Shown: piece after piece, positions 1 to 8,565 of the stretch | Position numbering within the stretch: position 1 is the stretch's first letter | Layout: each line of letters starts with the position of its first letter | Assembly (NCBI GenBank): GCA_021780935.1 | Contig: JAJXXT010000008.1 | Span: forward strand, 1 to 21,131 | Direction: 5' to 3' | Source of the DNA: Pseudomonadota bacterium | GTDB taxonomy: Bacteria > Pseudomonadota > Alphaproteobacteria > Acetobacterales > Acetobacteraceae | Length of the DNA stretch: 21,131 bases | Translations under genes and position numbers: made by a program | The notes under the pieces: generated by a model | The model's input: the letters and a program-made list of their open reading frames with translations, nothing else | What the model was told of the DNA's origin: nothing | The model's database searches: none

Positions 1-8
1 GCGCTGGC

Positions 9-515
9 TCAAGATACGCCGATGAGCTCCATCGTCCGATGGAAGCTGGCGGCGTAGCTGCGCGCGCACAGCAGTTCATAGGTCGGCATGTCATCGACCT
101 GCCAGAGCAGGATCGGCAGATACGCGGCCAGCGTCGCCGCGGCGTAGCCGGCCTGCATCGCGCGCGGATGCAGATCGAGCGGCAGGAATTTCGCGAGCGC
201 CGCGCGGCTGTCGGCGCCGCGCACCCGCACACCGACATGGGCGCCCGAGAGATCGATCACGCTCGCGGCGTCGCCCAGCGCCTGCGCAAGCAACGTACCG
301 AGCGACTCGGCCGTTCCTTCCCGCAGCATCAACCACTGGTCGGGCCTGACGCACACCGCGCGCAGGCCCGCCGCAACAGCGGTGCGTCCGCATTCCGGCA
401 GCGCGATTGGCAGCGTCCGTTCCGCGCGCTCGCGCAGTTCCCCGCCCCGTCGCGGCGCGACTGCAAACATCGCCAACTCCGGCAGCGCGACAGCCTCGAG
501 ACGGGCCTCAACCAT
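9..515 (-). CDS. soxG: Sarcosine oxidase gamma subunit
   Basis: This is the small gamma subunit of heterotetrameric sarcosine oxidase, which oxidatively demethylates sarcosine to glycine with transfer of the C1 unit to tetrahydrofolate in the cytoplasm. The 168-residue product is slightly short for the family (about 190-200 residues). It has typical gamma-subunit stretches: DLSGAHVGVRVRG near residues 88-100 and KFLPLDLHPRAM near 109-120, then a C-terminal segment ending near SYAASFHRTMELIG. The ATG at 515 is chosen because it overlaps the end of soxA by 8 nt and has GGAGGGAG about 9 nt upstream. The same frame stays open further upstream, but that part is inside soxA. It is the last gene of soxBDAG. 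The TGA stop at 9-11 leaves it complete, with 8 bases of window beyond it. Identification rests on sequence character plus operon position. Confidence 0.93.
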   Translation of the reverse strand: MVEARLEAVALPELAMFAVAPRRGGELRERAERTLPIALPECGRTAVAAGLRAVCVRPDQWLMLREGTAESLGTLLAQALGDAASVIDLSGAHVGVRVRGADSRAALAKFLPLDLHPRAMQAGYAAATLAAYLPILLWQVDDMPTYELLCARSYAASFHRTMELIGVS

Positions 516-3471
516 GCAGGCGCACTCCCTCCGGATCGAACTGGCATGGCGGCGTGATCTCGACCTCCGTCTCCCTGCCCCGCAGCGGATCGTAGGCCCT
601 GAGCCGTTCGCCATGCCGCGCGGCGCCGTTGCCGAGAAAACCCAGTCCGATCCAATGGCCGAGCGTGGGCGAGAATGCGACCGAACTGACCCACCCCTCG
701 TCACGCTCCGCCGTCGCCGGTGCGTTGAGGGCGAGGAAGTGCGCTCCCCCGTGCAAGCGGGCGGAACGATCGCTGGGCCGCAGGCCGACCAGCGTGGGCC
801 GCGAGGCTTCCTGCAGGGCGGGGCGTCGCAGCAGCACGCGACCGACATAGTCCTTGCGCCTGGCCAGCATCTTTTCCAGGCCCAGATCGCGCGCGGTGGT
901 CTGGCCGTTGATCTCGCCGCCAGCCGCATAGCCTTTCTCGATGCGCATGACGGACATGGCCTCCAGCCCATAGGGCGTGATGCCGTCGCTGGCACCCGTC
1001 TGCATCAGCGCGCGAACCGCCGCCTCCGCCTGCGGCGCGGGCACCGCAAGCTCGTAGGCCAGTTCACCGGAGAACGAGATCCGGAACAGCCGGATTTGCA
1101 CGCCGCCGAAGGCGCGGCCCTCGGTGGCCGCCATGAACGGAAACGCCGCGCCCGTGATGTCGAGTCCCGGGTCCAGCACCGCCTCCAGCACCGCGCGCGA
1201 CCGTGGGCCGGCGACCGCGAACTGGGCCCAGCGGTCTGTCACCGAAACAAAATGAACATCCAGCTCCGGCCACAACACCTGGTGGCAATATTCCAGGTGG
1301 CTCATCACCGCCTGCGCCTCCCCGGTCGTCGTTGTGATGACAAACCGATCGGGACCGAGACGCGCAACCGTGCCGTCGTCGAGCACGAATCCGTCCTCGC
1401 GCAGCATCAGGCCGTATCGCGCGCGGCCGACCGGCAGCGTCGCGATTGTGTTGACGTAGACCCGGTCAAGGAACGTCGCGCAATCGCCGCCGACCAACTC
1501 GATCTTGCCCAGGGTCGAAACGTCGCAGAGCCCCACCCCGTTGCGTACGGCCTGGACCTCGCGGGTGACGGATTGCAGCCAGTCGGTTTCGCCCGGCCGC
1601 GGAAAATACTGCGCCCGCAGCCACGGCCCCGCCTCGATGAAGACCGCGCCCCGTTCGCGTGCCCACCCATGCGCCGGCGCCAAGCGGGTCGGACGATAGT
1701 CGCGGCCACGATGCATTCCCGCGAGCGCGCCGATCGCGACCGGCGTATGGGGCGGGCGCAGGCGTGTCGTGCCGGTGGCGGCGATATCACGGCCTGTCAG
1801 CTTGGCCATGAGCGCCAGGCCGTTGACGTTCGCCGTCCGTCCCTGGTCCGTCGCCATGCCCAGGGTCGTGTAGCGCTTGAGATGCTCGACCGAACGATAC
1901 CCTTCGCGATGGGCGAGCGCCACGTCGGAGACGGCGACATCGTGCTGGAAGTCGACGAACGCCTTCTGCCGGTTGGCGGGCATGAGCCATAGCGGTGCGG
2001 CTGCTTCGCCTTGCGTCGCCACCGGGTGCACCGCGACCGCGAAGCCGCACGCCGAAGCAGCTTCCGCTCCGCTATGCGCCCCGCTCTCGACCGCCTGGGC
2101 CAGCCCGACCGATCCCGCAGCCCCGCCGACAATGCGCATTCCCGGTGGCGCCCCGGTCGCCAGGAAGGCGGAGGCCTCATTGCTCCACTCCGGCTTGGCG
2201 CCGAGGTGGCAGGCAAGGCCGATCGCCGGGGTCCAGCCGCCGGCCATCGCCAGCAGATCGGCCGCCAGTCGATGGTGCTTCCCGCCGGCATCGACGACCT
2301 CGACTGCGTGCAACCCTTTGGCGCCGGCGGTTCCGCCGATATGCCCGCCAGCGAACACCTGCGCGCCGGCACGACGGGCGAGGTCGAGGCGATCGGAGGG
2401 GACTGTCTCGCGGCGGTCGATGATCGCCGCCACTTCCACGCCGAGGTGTCGGCAGTCGGCGAGCAGGCTCCAGCCGTCGTCGCCCGCGGTGGCGATCACG
2501 ACCCGTCGTCCCGGTGCGACAGCGTAACGGTTCAGATAGGTCCGCACGGCGCCGGACAGCATCACGCCCGGTCGATCGTTGCCACCGAACACCAACGGGC
2601 GTTCGGTGGCGCCACACGCGACGATCGAGCGGCGCGCGATGATATGCCACAGACGTTGGCGCGGCTCGCCGCCGTCGGGCACGGGCTTGTGGTCCGCAAC
2701 CCGCTCCACCGCGACGTACGTTCCGTGATCGAACGTCGCGAGGACCGTGGTGCGCGGCATCACCCGCACGTCGTCCATCGCCCGGAGTTCCGCCAGGGTT
2801 TCCTCCGCCCAGGTCGCCGCCGGCTGGCTGCCGATCGGGCCGGGTTCGGAGAGCAGCCAGCCACCCAGGCGCGGCGCCTCGTCGCACAGCACCACCCGCG
2901 CCCCGCTCCGCCCTGCCTCGCGTGCCGCCGCCAGGCCCGCGGCACCACCGCCGACCACCAGCACGTCACAGAACAGCGTCGCGCGCTCGTAATGATCCGG
3001 GTCGGGCTCGGTCGCCGACCGGCCCAAGCCGGCAGCGCGGCGGATCAGCGGCTCATAGAGTTTTTCCCAGAATGTCGCCGGCCACATGAAGGTTTTGTAG
3101 TAGAAGCCAGCGGCAAACGCCGGCGCCAGTAGGCCGTTCGCCGCCAACAGGTCAAACCGCAGCGAGGGGAACCGGTTCTGGCTCGCCGCAACCAGACCGG
3201 GATGGAGCTCGACCATCGTCGCCGGAATATTCGGCTCCCGCCGCGCTCCCTCACGCAACTCGACCAGCGCGTTCGGCTCTTCCGAGCCTGCGGACAGCAG
3301 GCCGCGCGGCCGGTGATACTTGAAGGAACGCCCGAACAGTCGCACGCCGCTGGCCAGCAGCGCCGAGGCGAGCGTGTCACCAGGATGGCCGGTATATGCC
3401 ACCCCATCAAAACGAAACGGTATCGTGACGGACCGGTCGATCAGCCCGCCTTGCGGGAGACGGTTTGTCAT
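508..3471 (-). CDS. soxA: Sarcosine oxidase alpha subunit
   Basis: This is the large subunit of heterotetrameric sarcosine oxidase, and at 987 residues it has the usual family length. The N-terminal part (about residues 15-100) is the 2Fe-2S-fold-like domain without iron-ligand cysteines (GVRLFGRSFKYHRPRGLLSAG). It is followed by a pyridine-nucleotide-disulfide-oxidoreductase-type domain with the dinucleotide motif VVGGGAAGLAAA near 172-183. From about residue 600 to the end runs a GcvT-like aminomethyltransferase/folate-binding domain (RNGVGLCDVSTLGKIEL, SFSGELAYELAVP, GLEAMSVMRIEKGY). In the family this domain passes the methyl group to tetrahydrofolate as 5,10-methylene-THF. The start at 3471 is chosen because its ATG overlaps the soxD stop as ATGA. 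An open extension to 3570 lies inside soxD and reads as low-complexity Arg/Ala sequence. No Shine-Dalgarno is obvious, which is consistent with translational coupling. Confidence 0.97.
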   Translation of the reverse strand: MTNRLPQGGLIDRSVTIPFRFDGVAYTGHPGDTLASALLASGVRLFGRSFKYHRPRGLLSAGSEEPNALVELREGARREPNIPATMVELHPGLVAASQNRFPSLRFDLLAANGLLAPAFAAGFYYKTFMWPATFWEKLYEPLIRRAAGLGRSATEPDPDHYERATLFCDVLVVGGGAAGLAAAREAGRSGARVVLCDEAPRLGGWLLSEPGPIGSQPAATWAEETLAELRAMDDVRVMPRTTVLATFDHGTYVAVERVADHKPVPDGGEPRQRLWHIIARRSIVACGATERPLVFGGNDRPGVMLSGAVRTYLNRYAVAPGRRVVIATAGDDGWSLLADCRHLGVEVAAIIDRRETVPSDRLDLARRAGAQVFAGGHIGGTAGAKGLHAVEVVDAGGKHHRLAADLLAMAGGWTPAIGLACHLGAKPEWSNEASAFLATGAPPGMRIVGGAAGSVGLAQAVESGAHSGAEAASACGFAVAVHPVATQGEAAAPLWLMPANRQKAFVDFQHDVAVSDVALAHREGYRSVEHLKRYTTLGMATDQGRTANVNGLALMAKLTGRDIAATGTTRLRPPHTPVAIGALAGMHRGRDYRPTRLAPAHGWARERGAVFIEAGPWLRAQYFPRPGETDWLQSVTREVQAVRNGVGLCDVSTLGKIELVGGDCATFLDRVYVNTIATLPVGRARYGLMLREDGFVLDDGTVARLGPDRFVITTTTGEAQAVMSHLEYCHQVLWPELDVHFVSVTDRWAQFAVAGPRSRAVLEAVLDPGLDITGAAFPFMAATEGRAFGGVQIRLFRISFSGELAYELAVPAPQAEAAVRALMQTGASDGITPYGLEAMSVMRIEKGYAAGGEINGQTTARDLGLEKMLARRKDYVGRVLLRRPALQEASRPTLVGLRPSDRSARLHGGAHFLALNAPATAERDEGWVSSVAFSPTLGHWIGLGFLGNGAARHGERLRAYDPLRGRETEVEITPPCQFDPEGVRLHG

Positions 3472-3728
3472 GGCGCCGCCGCGGCAACATCGACCGCGGC
3501 CGCGATCGCGTGCGTCCGGGTGTCGCGTGTCAGCACCAGCCACCGCCGGCAGCCATGCACGTGCTGCCACAGTTCGCGGTGGCTGCCAGCCGGATTGTCG
3601 CGCAGATAGACATAATCATGCCATTGCGCATCGGGCGCCTCTGCCGACGGGCGAGGCAGGCAGGCCGCGCCACGATAGAGGAATTCCTCGTTGCCACGCT
3701 CGCCGCAATGCGGACAGGGAATACGCAT
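3468..3728 (-). CDS. soxD: Sarcosine oxidase delta subunit
   Basis: This 86-residue delta subunit of heterotetrameric sarcosine oxidase is a small zinc-binding structural subunit. The N-terminus MRIPCPHCGERGNEEF carries a CxxC pair (C5, C8). The family's second ligand group appears as HVHGCRRW near residues 56-62. The central YLRDNPAGSHRELWQH is the most recognisable family stretch. The ATG at 3728 is supported by AGGGAG six bases upstream, which overlaps the soxB stop codon. The 3' end overlaps soxA by ATGA, so soxB, soxD, soxA and soxG are translated as a coupled set. A much longer open frame exists upstream in the same phase but runs antisense-like through soxB and is not protein-like there. 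Confidence 0.95.
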   Translation of the reverse strand: MRIPCPHCGERGNEEFLYRGAACLPRPSAEAPDAQWHDYVYLRDNPAGSHRELWQHVHGCRRWLVLTRDTRTHAIAAAVDVAAAAP

Positions 3729-3739
3729 TCCCGTCTCCC

Positions 3740-5005
3740 TTAGTGGAGGTTCGGTTGGGCGCCAGCGCCGTTCTCGTCGATCAGGGCGCCCGTGGCGAAC
3801 CGGTCGAGCCGCATCGCGGCGTTCAGCGCATGCGCCTGGTCGTGAGCGATGGTGTGGGCAAAACACCAGCCGGAAGCGGGCGTGGCCTTGAACCCGCCAT
3901 AGCACCAGCCGGCATTGAGGTAGAGCCCATCGACCGGTGTGCGGTCGATGATCGGCGAGCCATCCATCGACATGTCCATGACCCCGCCCCACGAGCGCAG
4001 CATCCGCAGCCGTCCCGTGCACGGCAACAGCGCCACGCAGGCCTCCGCCACGTGCTCGACGATCGGCAGGCTGCCGCGCTGCGCATATGAGTTGTAGCCG
4101 TCGATGTCGCCGCCGAAGACCAGGCTCCCCTTGTCGGACTGACTGATGTAGAAATGTCCGGCGCCGAACGTCATCACCGTATGGACCAGCGGCTTGATTG
4201 CTTCGGAGACGAAGGCCTGCAGCACGTGGCTCTCGATCGGCAGCCGCAAACCCGCCATCGCGGCGACGCGCGAGGTGTTTCCCGCGCAGGCGAGCCCCAC
4301 CTTGCCGGCCGCGATATACCCGCGCGTGGTCTCCACGCCGCGCACGCGCCCGCCTTCCACGCGGATCCCGGTCACTTCGCAATTCTGGATGATGTCGACG
4401 CCACGACGGTCCGCGGCGCGGGCATATCCCCAGACCACCGCGTCGTGCCGCGCGGTACCGCCGCGCCGTTGCAACAACCCGCCCGTGATCGGGAACCGCG
4501 CGTTGTCGAAGTCCAGCAGCGGCACCATGGCGCGGACCTGCGCGGCGTCGAGCAGTTCGCCATCCGCCCCGTGCAACCGCATCGAATTGCCGCGGCGCGC
4601 CGCCGCGTCGCGCTCGCCGTCGGAATGAAAAAGATTCAGCACACCGCGCTGGCTGACCATCGTGTTGAAGTTGAGGTCCTGCTCCAGCCCTTCCCAGAGC
4701 TTCATCGAGTGCTCGTAGAAAACCTCATTGCCGGGCAGCAGATAGTTGGAGCGGATGATGGTGGTATTGCGCCCGGCATTGCCCGAGCCGATCCAGCTCT
4801 TTTCCAGCACGGCGACATTGGTGATGCCGTGCAGCTTCGCGAGGTAATGGGCGGTCGCCAGACCATGCCCGCCACCGCCGACGACGATGACATCGTAACG
4901 TGGCTTCGGCGCCGGATCACGCCAAGCCGGCTCCCACCCGGTGTTGCCGCGCAACGCCTCCCGCGCGACCCGCCATAATGAATACGTCATGCGATCCGGG
5001 CTCAT
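3740..5005 (-). CDS. soxB: Sarcosine oxidase beta subunit
   Basis: This is the FAD/FMN-carrying catalytic beta subunit (DAO fold) of heterotetrameric sarcosine oxidase. The N-terminus YDVIVVGGGGHGLATAHYLA (about residues 37-56) is the FAD-binding motif. GNAGRNTTIIRSNYLLPGN (75-93) is a hallmark of this subunit. RGGTARHDAVVWGYARAA carries the histidine (H187 here) that corresponds to the covalent FMN attachment site described for the family. The C-terminus has DGSPIIDRTPVDGLYLNAGWCYGGFK. It is the first gene of soxBDAG and is divergent from the regulator at 5051. Two starts are possible: ATG 5005 (421 aa) or ATG 4990 (416 aa, beginning MTYSLWRV). Neither has a clear Shine-Dalgarno, and the family's usual N-terminus slightly favours the shorter form. 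The operator-like element at 5050-5087 lies 45-82 bp upstream and suggests activation by the neighbouring regulator. Confidence 0.96.
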   Translation of the reverse strand: MSPDRMTYSLWRVAREALRGNTGWEPAWRDPAPKPRYDVIVVGGGGHGLATAHYLAKLHGITNVAVLEKSWIGSGNAGRNTTIIRSNYLLPGNEVFYEHSMKLWEGLEQDLNFNTMVSQRGVLNLFHSDGERDAAARRGNSMRLHGADGELLDAAQVRAMVPLLDFDNARFPITGGLLQRRGGTARHDAVVWGYARAADRRGVDIIQNCEVTGIRVEGGRVRGVETTRGYIAAGKVGLACAGNTSRVAAMAGLRLPIESHVLQAFVSEAIKPLVHTVMTFGAGHFYISQSDKGSLVFGGDIDGYNSYAQRGSLPIVEHVAEACVALLPCTGRLRMLRSWGGVMDMSMDGSPIIDRTPVDGLYLNAGWCYGGFKATPASGWCFAHTIAHDQAHALNAAMRLDRFATGALIDENGAGAQPNLH

Positions 5006-5050
5006 GAAGGACGTGACAAGTTCCAGGGTAAGCGCTCAACATCGCCCGAC
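5006..5050. promoter_or_regulatory. 45-bp divergent soxB / regulator promoter spacer
   Basis: Only 45 bp separate the divergent soxB and regulator start codons. The spacer holds the palindrome AGCGCT at 5031-5036. A further TGTCGG lies on the minus strand at 5051-5046, 15 bp beyond the second half-site of the operator-like element. No textbook -35/-10 pair and no good Shine-Dalgarno for either gene is visible. Core promoter elements for soxB may therefore overlap the operator or the regulator's coding region. What can be said is limited to the tight divergent arrangement. Confidence 0.35.
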
Positions 5051-5087
5051 ATGACCGCCAGCGACATCCCCTTGCTTGTACACGACA
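5050..5087 (-). promoter_or_regulatory. Operator-like element upstream of soxB (copy 1)
   Basis: Read on the minus strand towards soxB, this 38-bp element has two half-sites: TGTCGT at 5087-5082 followed by 8 nt and AA (5073-5072), and TGTCGC at 5066-5061 followed by 8 nt and AT. The half-site starts are exactly 21 bp apart, two helical turns, as expected for a direct-repeat AraC-family site. The element is 31/38 identical to 13305-13342, without gaps and with 19 consecutive identical bases. The half-site form matches the TGTCGCN8AA consensus recalled for Pseudomonas ArgR, whose architecture equals that of the adjacent regulator. It lies within the first 13 codons of that regulator, 45 bp from soxB. 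Binding is inferred, not shown. Confidence 0.6.
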
Positions 5088-6046
5088 GCCCAGCAACGAC
5101 GATCGGTTATCTGCTGATCCCGAATTTCAGCCTGCTCTCGTACGCCTCCGCCAGCGAACCGCTGCGCGCAGCCAACACGCTCTCCGGCCAGCCCCTGTAT
5201 CGCTGGCGCCATCTCTCGCCCGACGGAGCGGCGGTCGCGGCGTCGAACGGCGTGACCATCACGCCCGACCTGCGGCTGGAAGACGCCGCAACGCTGAACC
5301 TCCTGTTCGTGGTCGCCGGTGGCAACCCGGCTGCCTTCCGCGACCGCGCCACGCTGACGCGGCTGCGCCGCCTGTCGCAAAGCAAGCTCGCCATCGGTGG
5401 AATTTCCGGCGGTGCCTATATTCTCGCTCGCGCCGGTCTGCTGCGCGGCTATCGCTGCACCTTGCACTGGGAACACGCCGAGAGTTTCCGCGAAGACTTT
5501 CCCGACCTTGACCTGCGGCGCTCGCGCTATGAAATCGACCGCGACCGCGTGACCTGCAGCGGCGGCACAGCGCCGCTCGACTTGTTGCACGAACTGATCG
5601 CCCGCCAGCACGGCGCGGCGCTCGCCAGGCGCGTCAGCGACTGGTTCCTGCAGACCGAGATCCGCGCCAGCACCGGCCCGGACCGGATGGCGCCCGGTCC
5701 GCGCCTCGGCGTCGGCAACCCGGCTCTGCAGAAGGTCCTCGCGGCGATCGAGGCCCAAACCGACGCTCCTTTGTCGCCGCGAGAACTCGCGGCCCTGGCC
5801 GGCCTCTCCGTGCGGCAGCTGGAGCGGCTCTTCCGGACGCATCTCGGCGTCGCGCCGAGGACCCACGACCGCCACGTGCGGCTCGACCGCGCGCGCCTGC
5901 TGCTCCGCCAGACCAGCCTGTCGGTGCTGGAAGTCGCGGTCGCCTGCGGCTTCACCAGCGCCAGTCATTTCTCCCGCATCTATCGCGCCGCCTTCGGGCA
6001 CCCGCCCATGCGGGAGAGAAAGCCGGTTACACCGGATATCGCGTAG
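5051..6046 (+). CDS. AraC-family regulator with DJ-1/GATase-1-like N-domain (GbdR/ArgR type)
   Basis: This 331-residue transcription factor has an N-terminal DJ-1/PfpI (GATase-1-like) ligand-sensing domain at about residues 17-195 and a C-terminal AraC double helix-turn-helix at about 225-320 (first HTH LSPRELAALAGLSVRQLERL, second around SVLEVAVACGFTSASHFSR). The nucleophile elbow reads GGISGGAYILA, with Ser where enzymes of the superfamily have Cys, so the domain is presumably a sensor and not catalytic. YLLIPNFSLLSYASASEPLR is characteristic of the GbdR/CdhR/ArgR group, which activates betaine, carnitine or arginine catabolism in pseudomonads. Divergence from soxBDAG makes it the likely sox activator. 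GbdR is known to activate sox genes in Pseudomonas, but the actual ligand here is unknown. ATG 5051 lacks a clear ribosome binding site, and its first codons contain the operator-like element, which implies autoregulation. Confidence 0.9.
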   Translation: MTASDIPLLVHDSPATTIGYLLIPNFSLLSYASASEPLRAANTLSGQPLYRWRHLSPDGAAVAASNGVTITPDLRLEDAATLNLLFVVAGGNPAAFRDRATLTRLRRLSQSKLAIGGISGGAYILARAGLLRGYRCTLHWEHAESFREDFPDLDLRRSRYEIDRDRVTCSGGTAPLDLLHELIARQHGAALARRVSDWFLQTEIRASTGPDRMAPGPRLGVGNPALQKVLAAIEAQTDAPLSPRELAALAGLSVRQLERLFRTHLGVAPRTHDRHVRLDRARLLLRQTSLSVLEVAVACGFTSASHFSRIYRAAFGHPPMRERKPVTPDIA

Positions 6047-6063
6047 GGCAGGGCCGCCGCCGT

Positions 6064-6093
6064 TTGACAAATTCCGCCGCGAGCGCCGATGAT
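6064..6093 (+). promoter_or_regulatory. Candidate sigma70-type promoter for the FAD oxidoreductase
   Basis: TTGACA at 6064-6069 is a perfect -35 hexamer. With an 18-bp spacer it is followed by GATGAT at 6088-6093, a 4/6 match to TATAAT. It sits 18 bp after the regulator stop codon and about 118 bp before the oxidoreductase ATG. The weak -10 keeps this tentative; read-through from the regulator gene is the alternative. Confidence 0.3.
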
Positions 6094-6196
6094 CACCGCC
6101 GTATCGACCGCTCGGATGCCCGCGCACTCCGCCGATCACGGCTTTTCGCGATCGAGACGCCCGGCGTGATCCCATCATGGCGATCGCAGGTGCATC

Positions 6197-6204
6197 AGGA
6201 GGGG
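6197..6204 (+). promoter_or_regulatory. Strong ribosome binding site fixing the start at 6211
   Basis: AGGAGGGG lies six bases before the ATG at 6211. It decides against an in-frame TTG at 6064, whose extra 49 residues are Arg/Asp/Ala-rich and do not resemble the family's N-terminus. Confidence 0.8.
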
Positions 6205-6210
6205 ACTGAC

Positions 6211-7539
6211 ATGGGTCCAGCCGTCGATCCGGTTCCGCCGGAAGACAAGATTCCCACTCGTGCCGATGTCGTGATCGTCGGTGGCGGGATCATCGGGACC
6301 AGCGCCGCGCTGTACCTGGCGCAAAAAGGGGTTTCGGTCGCGCTCTGCGAAAAGGGACACATCGCCGGCGAACAATCCAGCCGCAATTGGGGCTGGGTGC
6401 GCAAGGCGCGGCGTGATCCGCGCGAGTTCCCGCTCATCGTCGAGAGCCTGCGCCTGTGGGGCGAGATGAACGAACGGGTCGAGGGCGAAACGGGATTCCG
6501 CGCCACCGGCATCGCCTTCGCGGCAGCGGACGATGCCGCCGTGGCCCGCTACGAGACATGGCTCGGCCAGGCCCGTGCCTATCAGATCGACGCGCGGATG
6601 ATCTCCGGCGACGAGATGGAGCGCGTCATGCCCGGCGCCCGTGGCCGGTGGAAGGCAGCGCTCTACTGCGCCTCCGACGGGCGCGCGGAGCCACAGAAGG
6701 CAGCACCCGCGATCGCCACGGCGGCACGCCGCGCCGGAGCGGCGATCCTCGGCAGTTGTGCCGTCCGCGGCGTGGAGCGCAGCGGTGGTGCGATATCCGC
6801 CGTGGTGACGGAACATGGCCGCATCGCCTGCAACACTGTCGTCGTCGCGGCCGGCGCCTGGTCGCGCCGCTTTCTCAAGGACCTCGGCATCACGCTGCCG
6901 CAGCTCAAGGTCCGGGCCAGCGTGATGCGCACGGCGCCGCTCGAAGGCGCGCCGGAGACCGCGTTCTGGGGCGGTGAGTTCGCCTTTCGCCGGCGCCTCG
7001 ACGGCGGCTACAACATCGCCAACGGCTACGTGAACGTTGCTCCCATCGTTGCCGACAATTTTCGCTTCCTCCCCAATTTCCTGCCGGCATTGCTGATGGA
7101 ATCCAAGAGCCTGAAGCTGCGGCTGGACCATCGCTTCATGCAGGAATGGCGGGAAGCAAAGTCCGTGCCGCTGGACCAGGTGTCCGCCTACGAGAAGACC
7201 CGCGTCCTCGACCCCGAGCCGGATCGCGTCTTCCTGCGCCAGGCACTCGAGCGACTGAAGCAGACATTCCCGGCCTTCGCCGCGGCACAGGTGGTCCAGG
7301 AATGGGCCGGGATGATCGACGTGACGCCCGATGCCGTTCCGGTGATCTCCCCGGTCGAGGGCGTGCCGGGCCTCATCATCGCCACTGGATTCTCCGGCCA
7401 CGGCTTCGGCATCGGCCCGGGCGCCGGGCGCCTGGTTGCTGATCTCGCCATGGGTAAATCCCCCGTCGTCGATCCGAAGGATTTCCGTTTCTCGCGCTTC
7501 ACGGACGGCACGCGCGTGCGGCCGATGTCCAGCATCTGA
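6211..7539 (+). CDS. FAD-dependent oxidoreductase, DAO family
   Basis: This 442-residue flavoprotein of the D-amino-acid/sarcosine oxidase (DAO) superfamily has the Rossmann FAD motif ADVVIVGGGIIGTSAALYLA at residues 19-38, with acidic E47 at the end of strand 2. The motif GEQSSRNWGWVRKARRDPRE near 53-72 is typical of a subgroup of soluble FAD amine/amino-acid oxidoreductases. The C-terminal part has EWAGMIDVTPDAVPVISPV and TGFSGHGFGIGPGAGRLVADL, the usual FAD-contacting end of the fold. The substrate cannot be read from the sequence; a secondary or N-methylated amino acid is the likely class given the sox genes and regulator alongside. It stands alone on the plus strand, downstream of the regulator, and is convergent with the ABC operon across 24 bp. 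It lacks the SoxB hallmark NAGRNTTIIRSNY, so it is not a second sarcosine oxidase beta subunit. Confidence 0.9.
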   Translation: MGPAVDPVPPEDKIPTRADVVIVGGGIIGTSAALYLAQKGVSVALCEKGHIAGEQSSRNWGWVRKARRDPREFPLIVESLRLWGEMNERVEGETGFRATGIAFAAADDAAVARYETWLGQARAYQIDARMISGDEMERVMPGARGRWKAALYCASDGRAEPQKAAPAIATAARRAGAAILGSCAVRGVERSGGAISAVVTEHGRIACNTVVVAAGAWSRRFLKDLGITLPQLKVRASVMRTAPLEGAPETAFWGGEFAFRRRLDGGYNIANGYVNVAPIVADNFRFLPNFLPALLMESKSLKLRLDHRFMQEWREAKSVPLDQVSAYEKTRVLDPEPDRVFLRQALERLKQTFPAFAAAQVVQEWAGMIDVTPDAVPVISPVEGVPGLIIATGFSGHGFGIGPGAGRLVADLAMGKSPVVDPKDFRFSRFTDGTRVRPMSSI

Positions 7540-7563
7540 CGCAGCGCGCCGCTCGGTCGGCGG

Positions 7564-8561
<998 letters not shown>

Positions 8562-8565
<4 letters not shown>

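Noticed and set aside
382..1992. Long open frame on the plus strand opposite soxA (about 536 codons)
   Set aside because: It is antisense to a well-conserved sarcosine oxidase alpha subunit, is dominated by Arg, His, Gln and Asp, and has no recognisable domain. GC-rich codon bias creates such antisense frames.
5036..6178. Long minus-strand open frame opposite the AraC-type regulator
   Set aside because: The plus-strand frame has complete DJ-1-like and AraC domains; the opposite frame is low-complexity Gln/Arg/Ala/Gly without motifs.
6064..6210. N-terminal extension of the FAD oxidoreductase from TTG 6064
   Set aside because: A strong AGGAGGGG precedes ATG 6211, the extension is not protein-like, and TTGACA at 6064 is better explained as a -35 hexamer.
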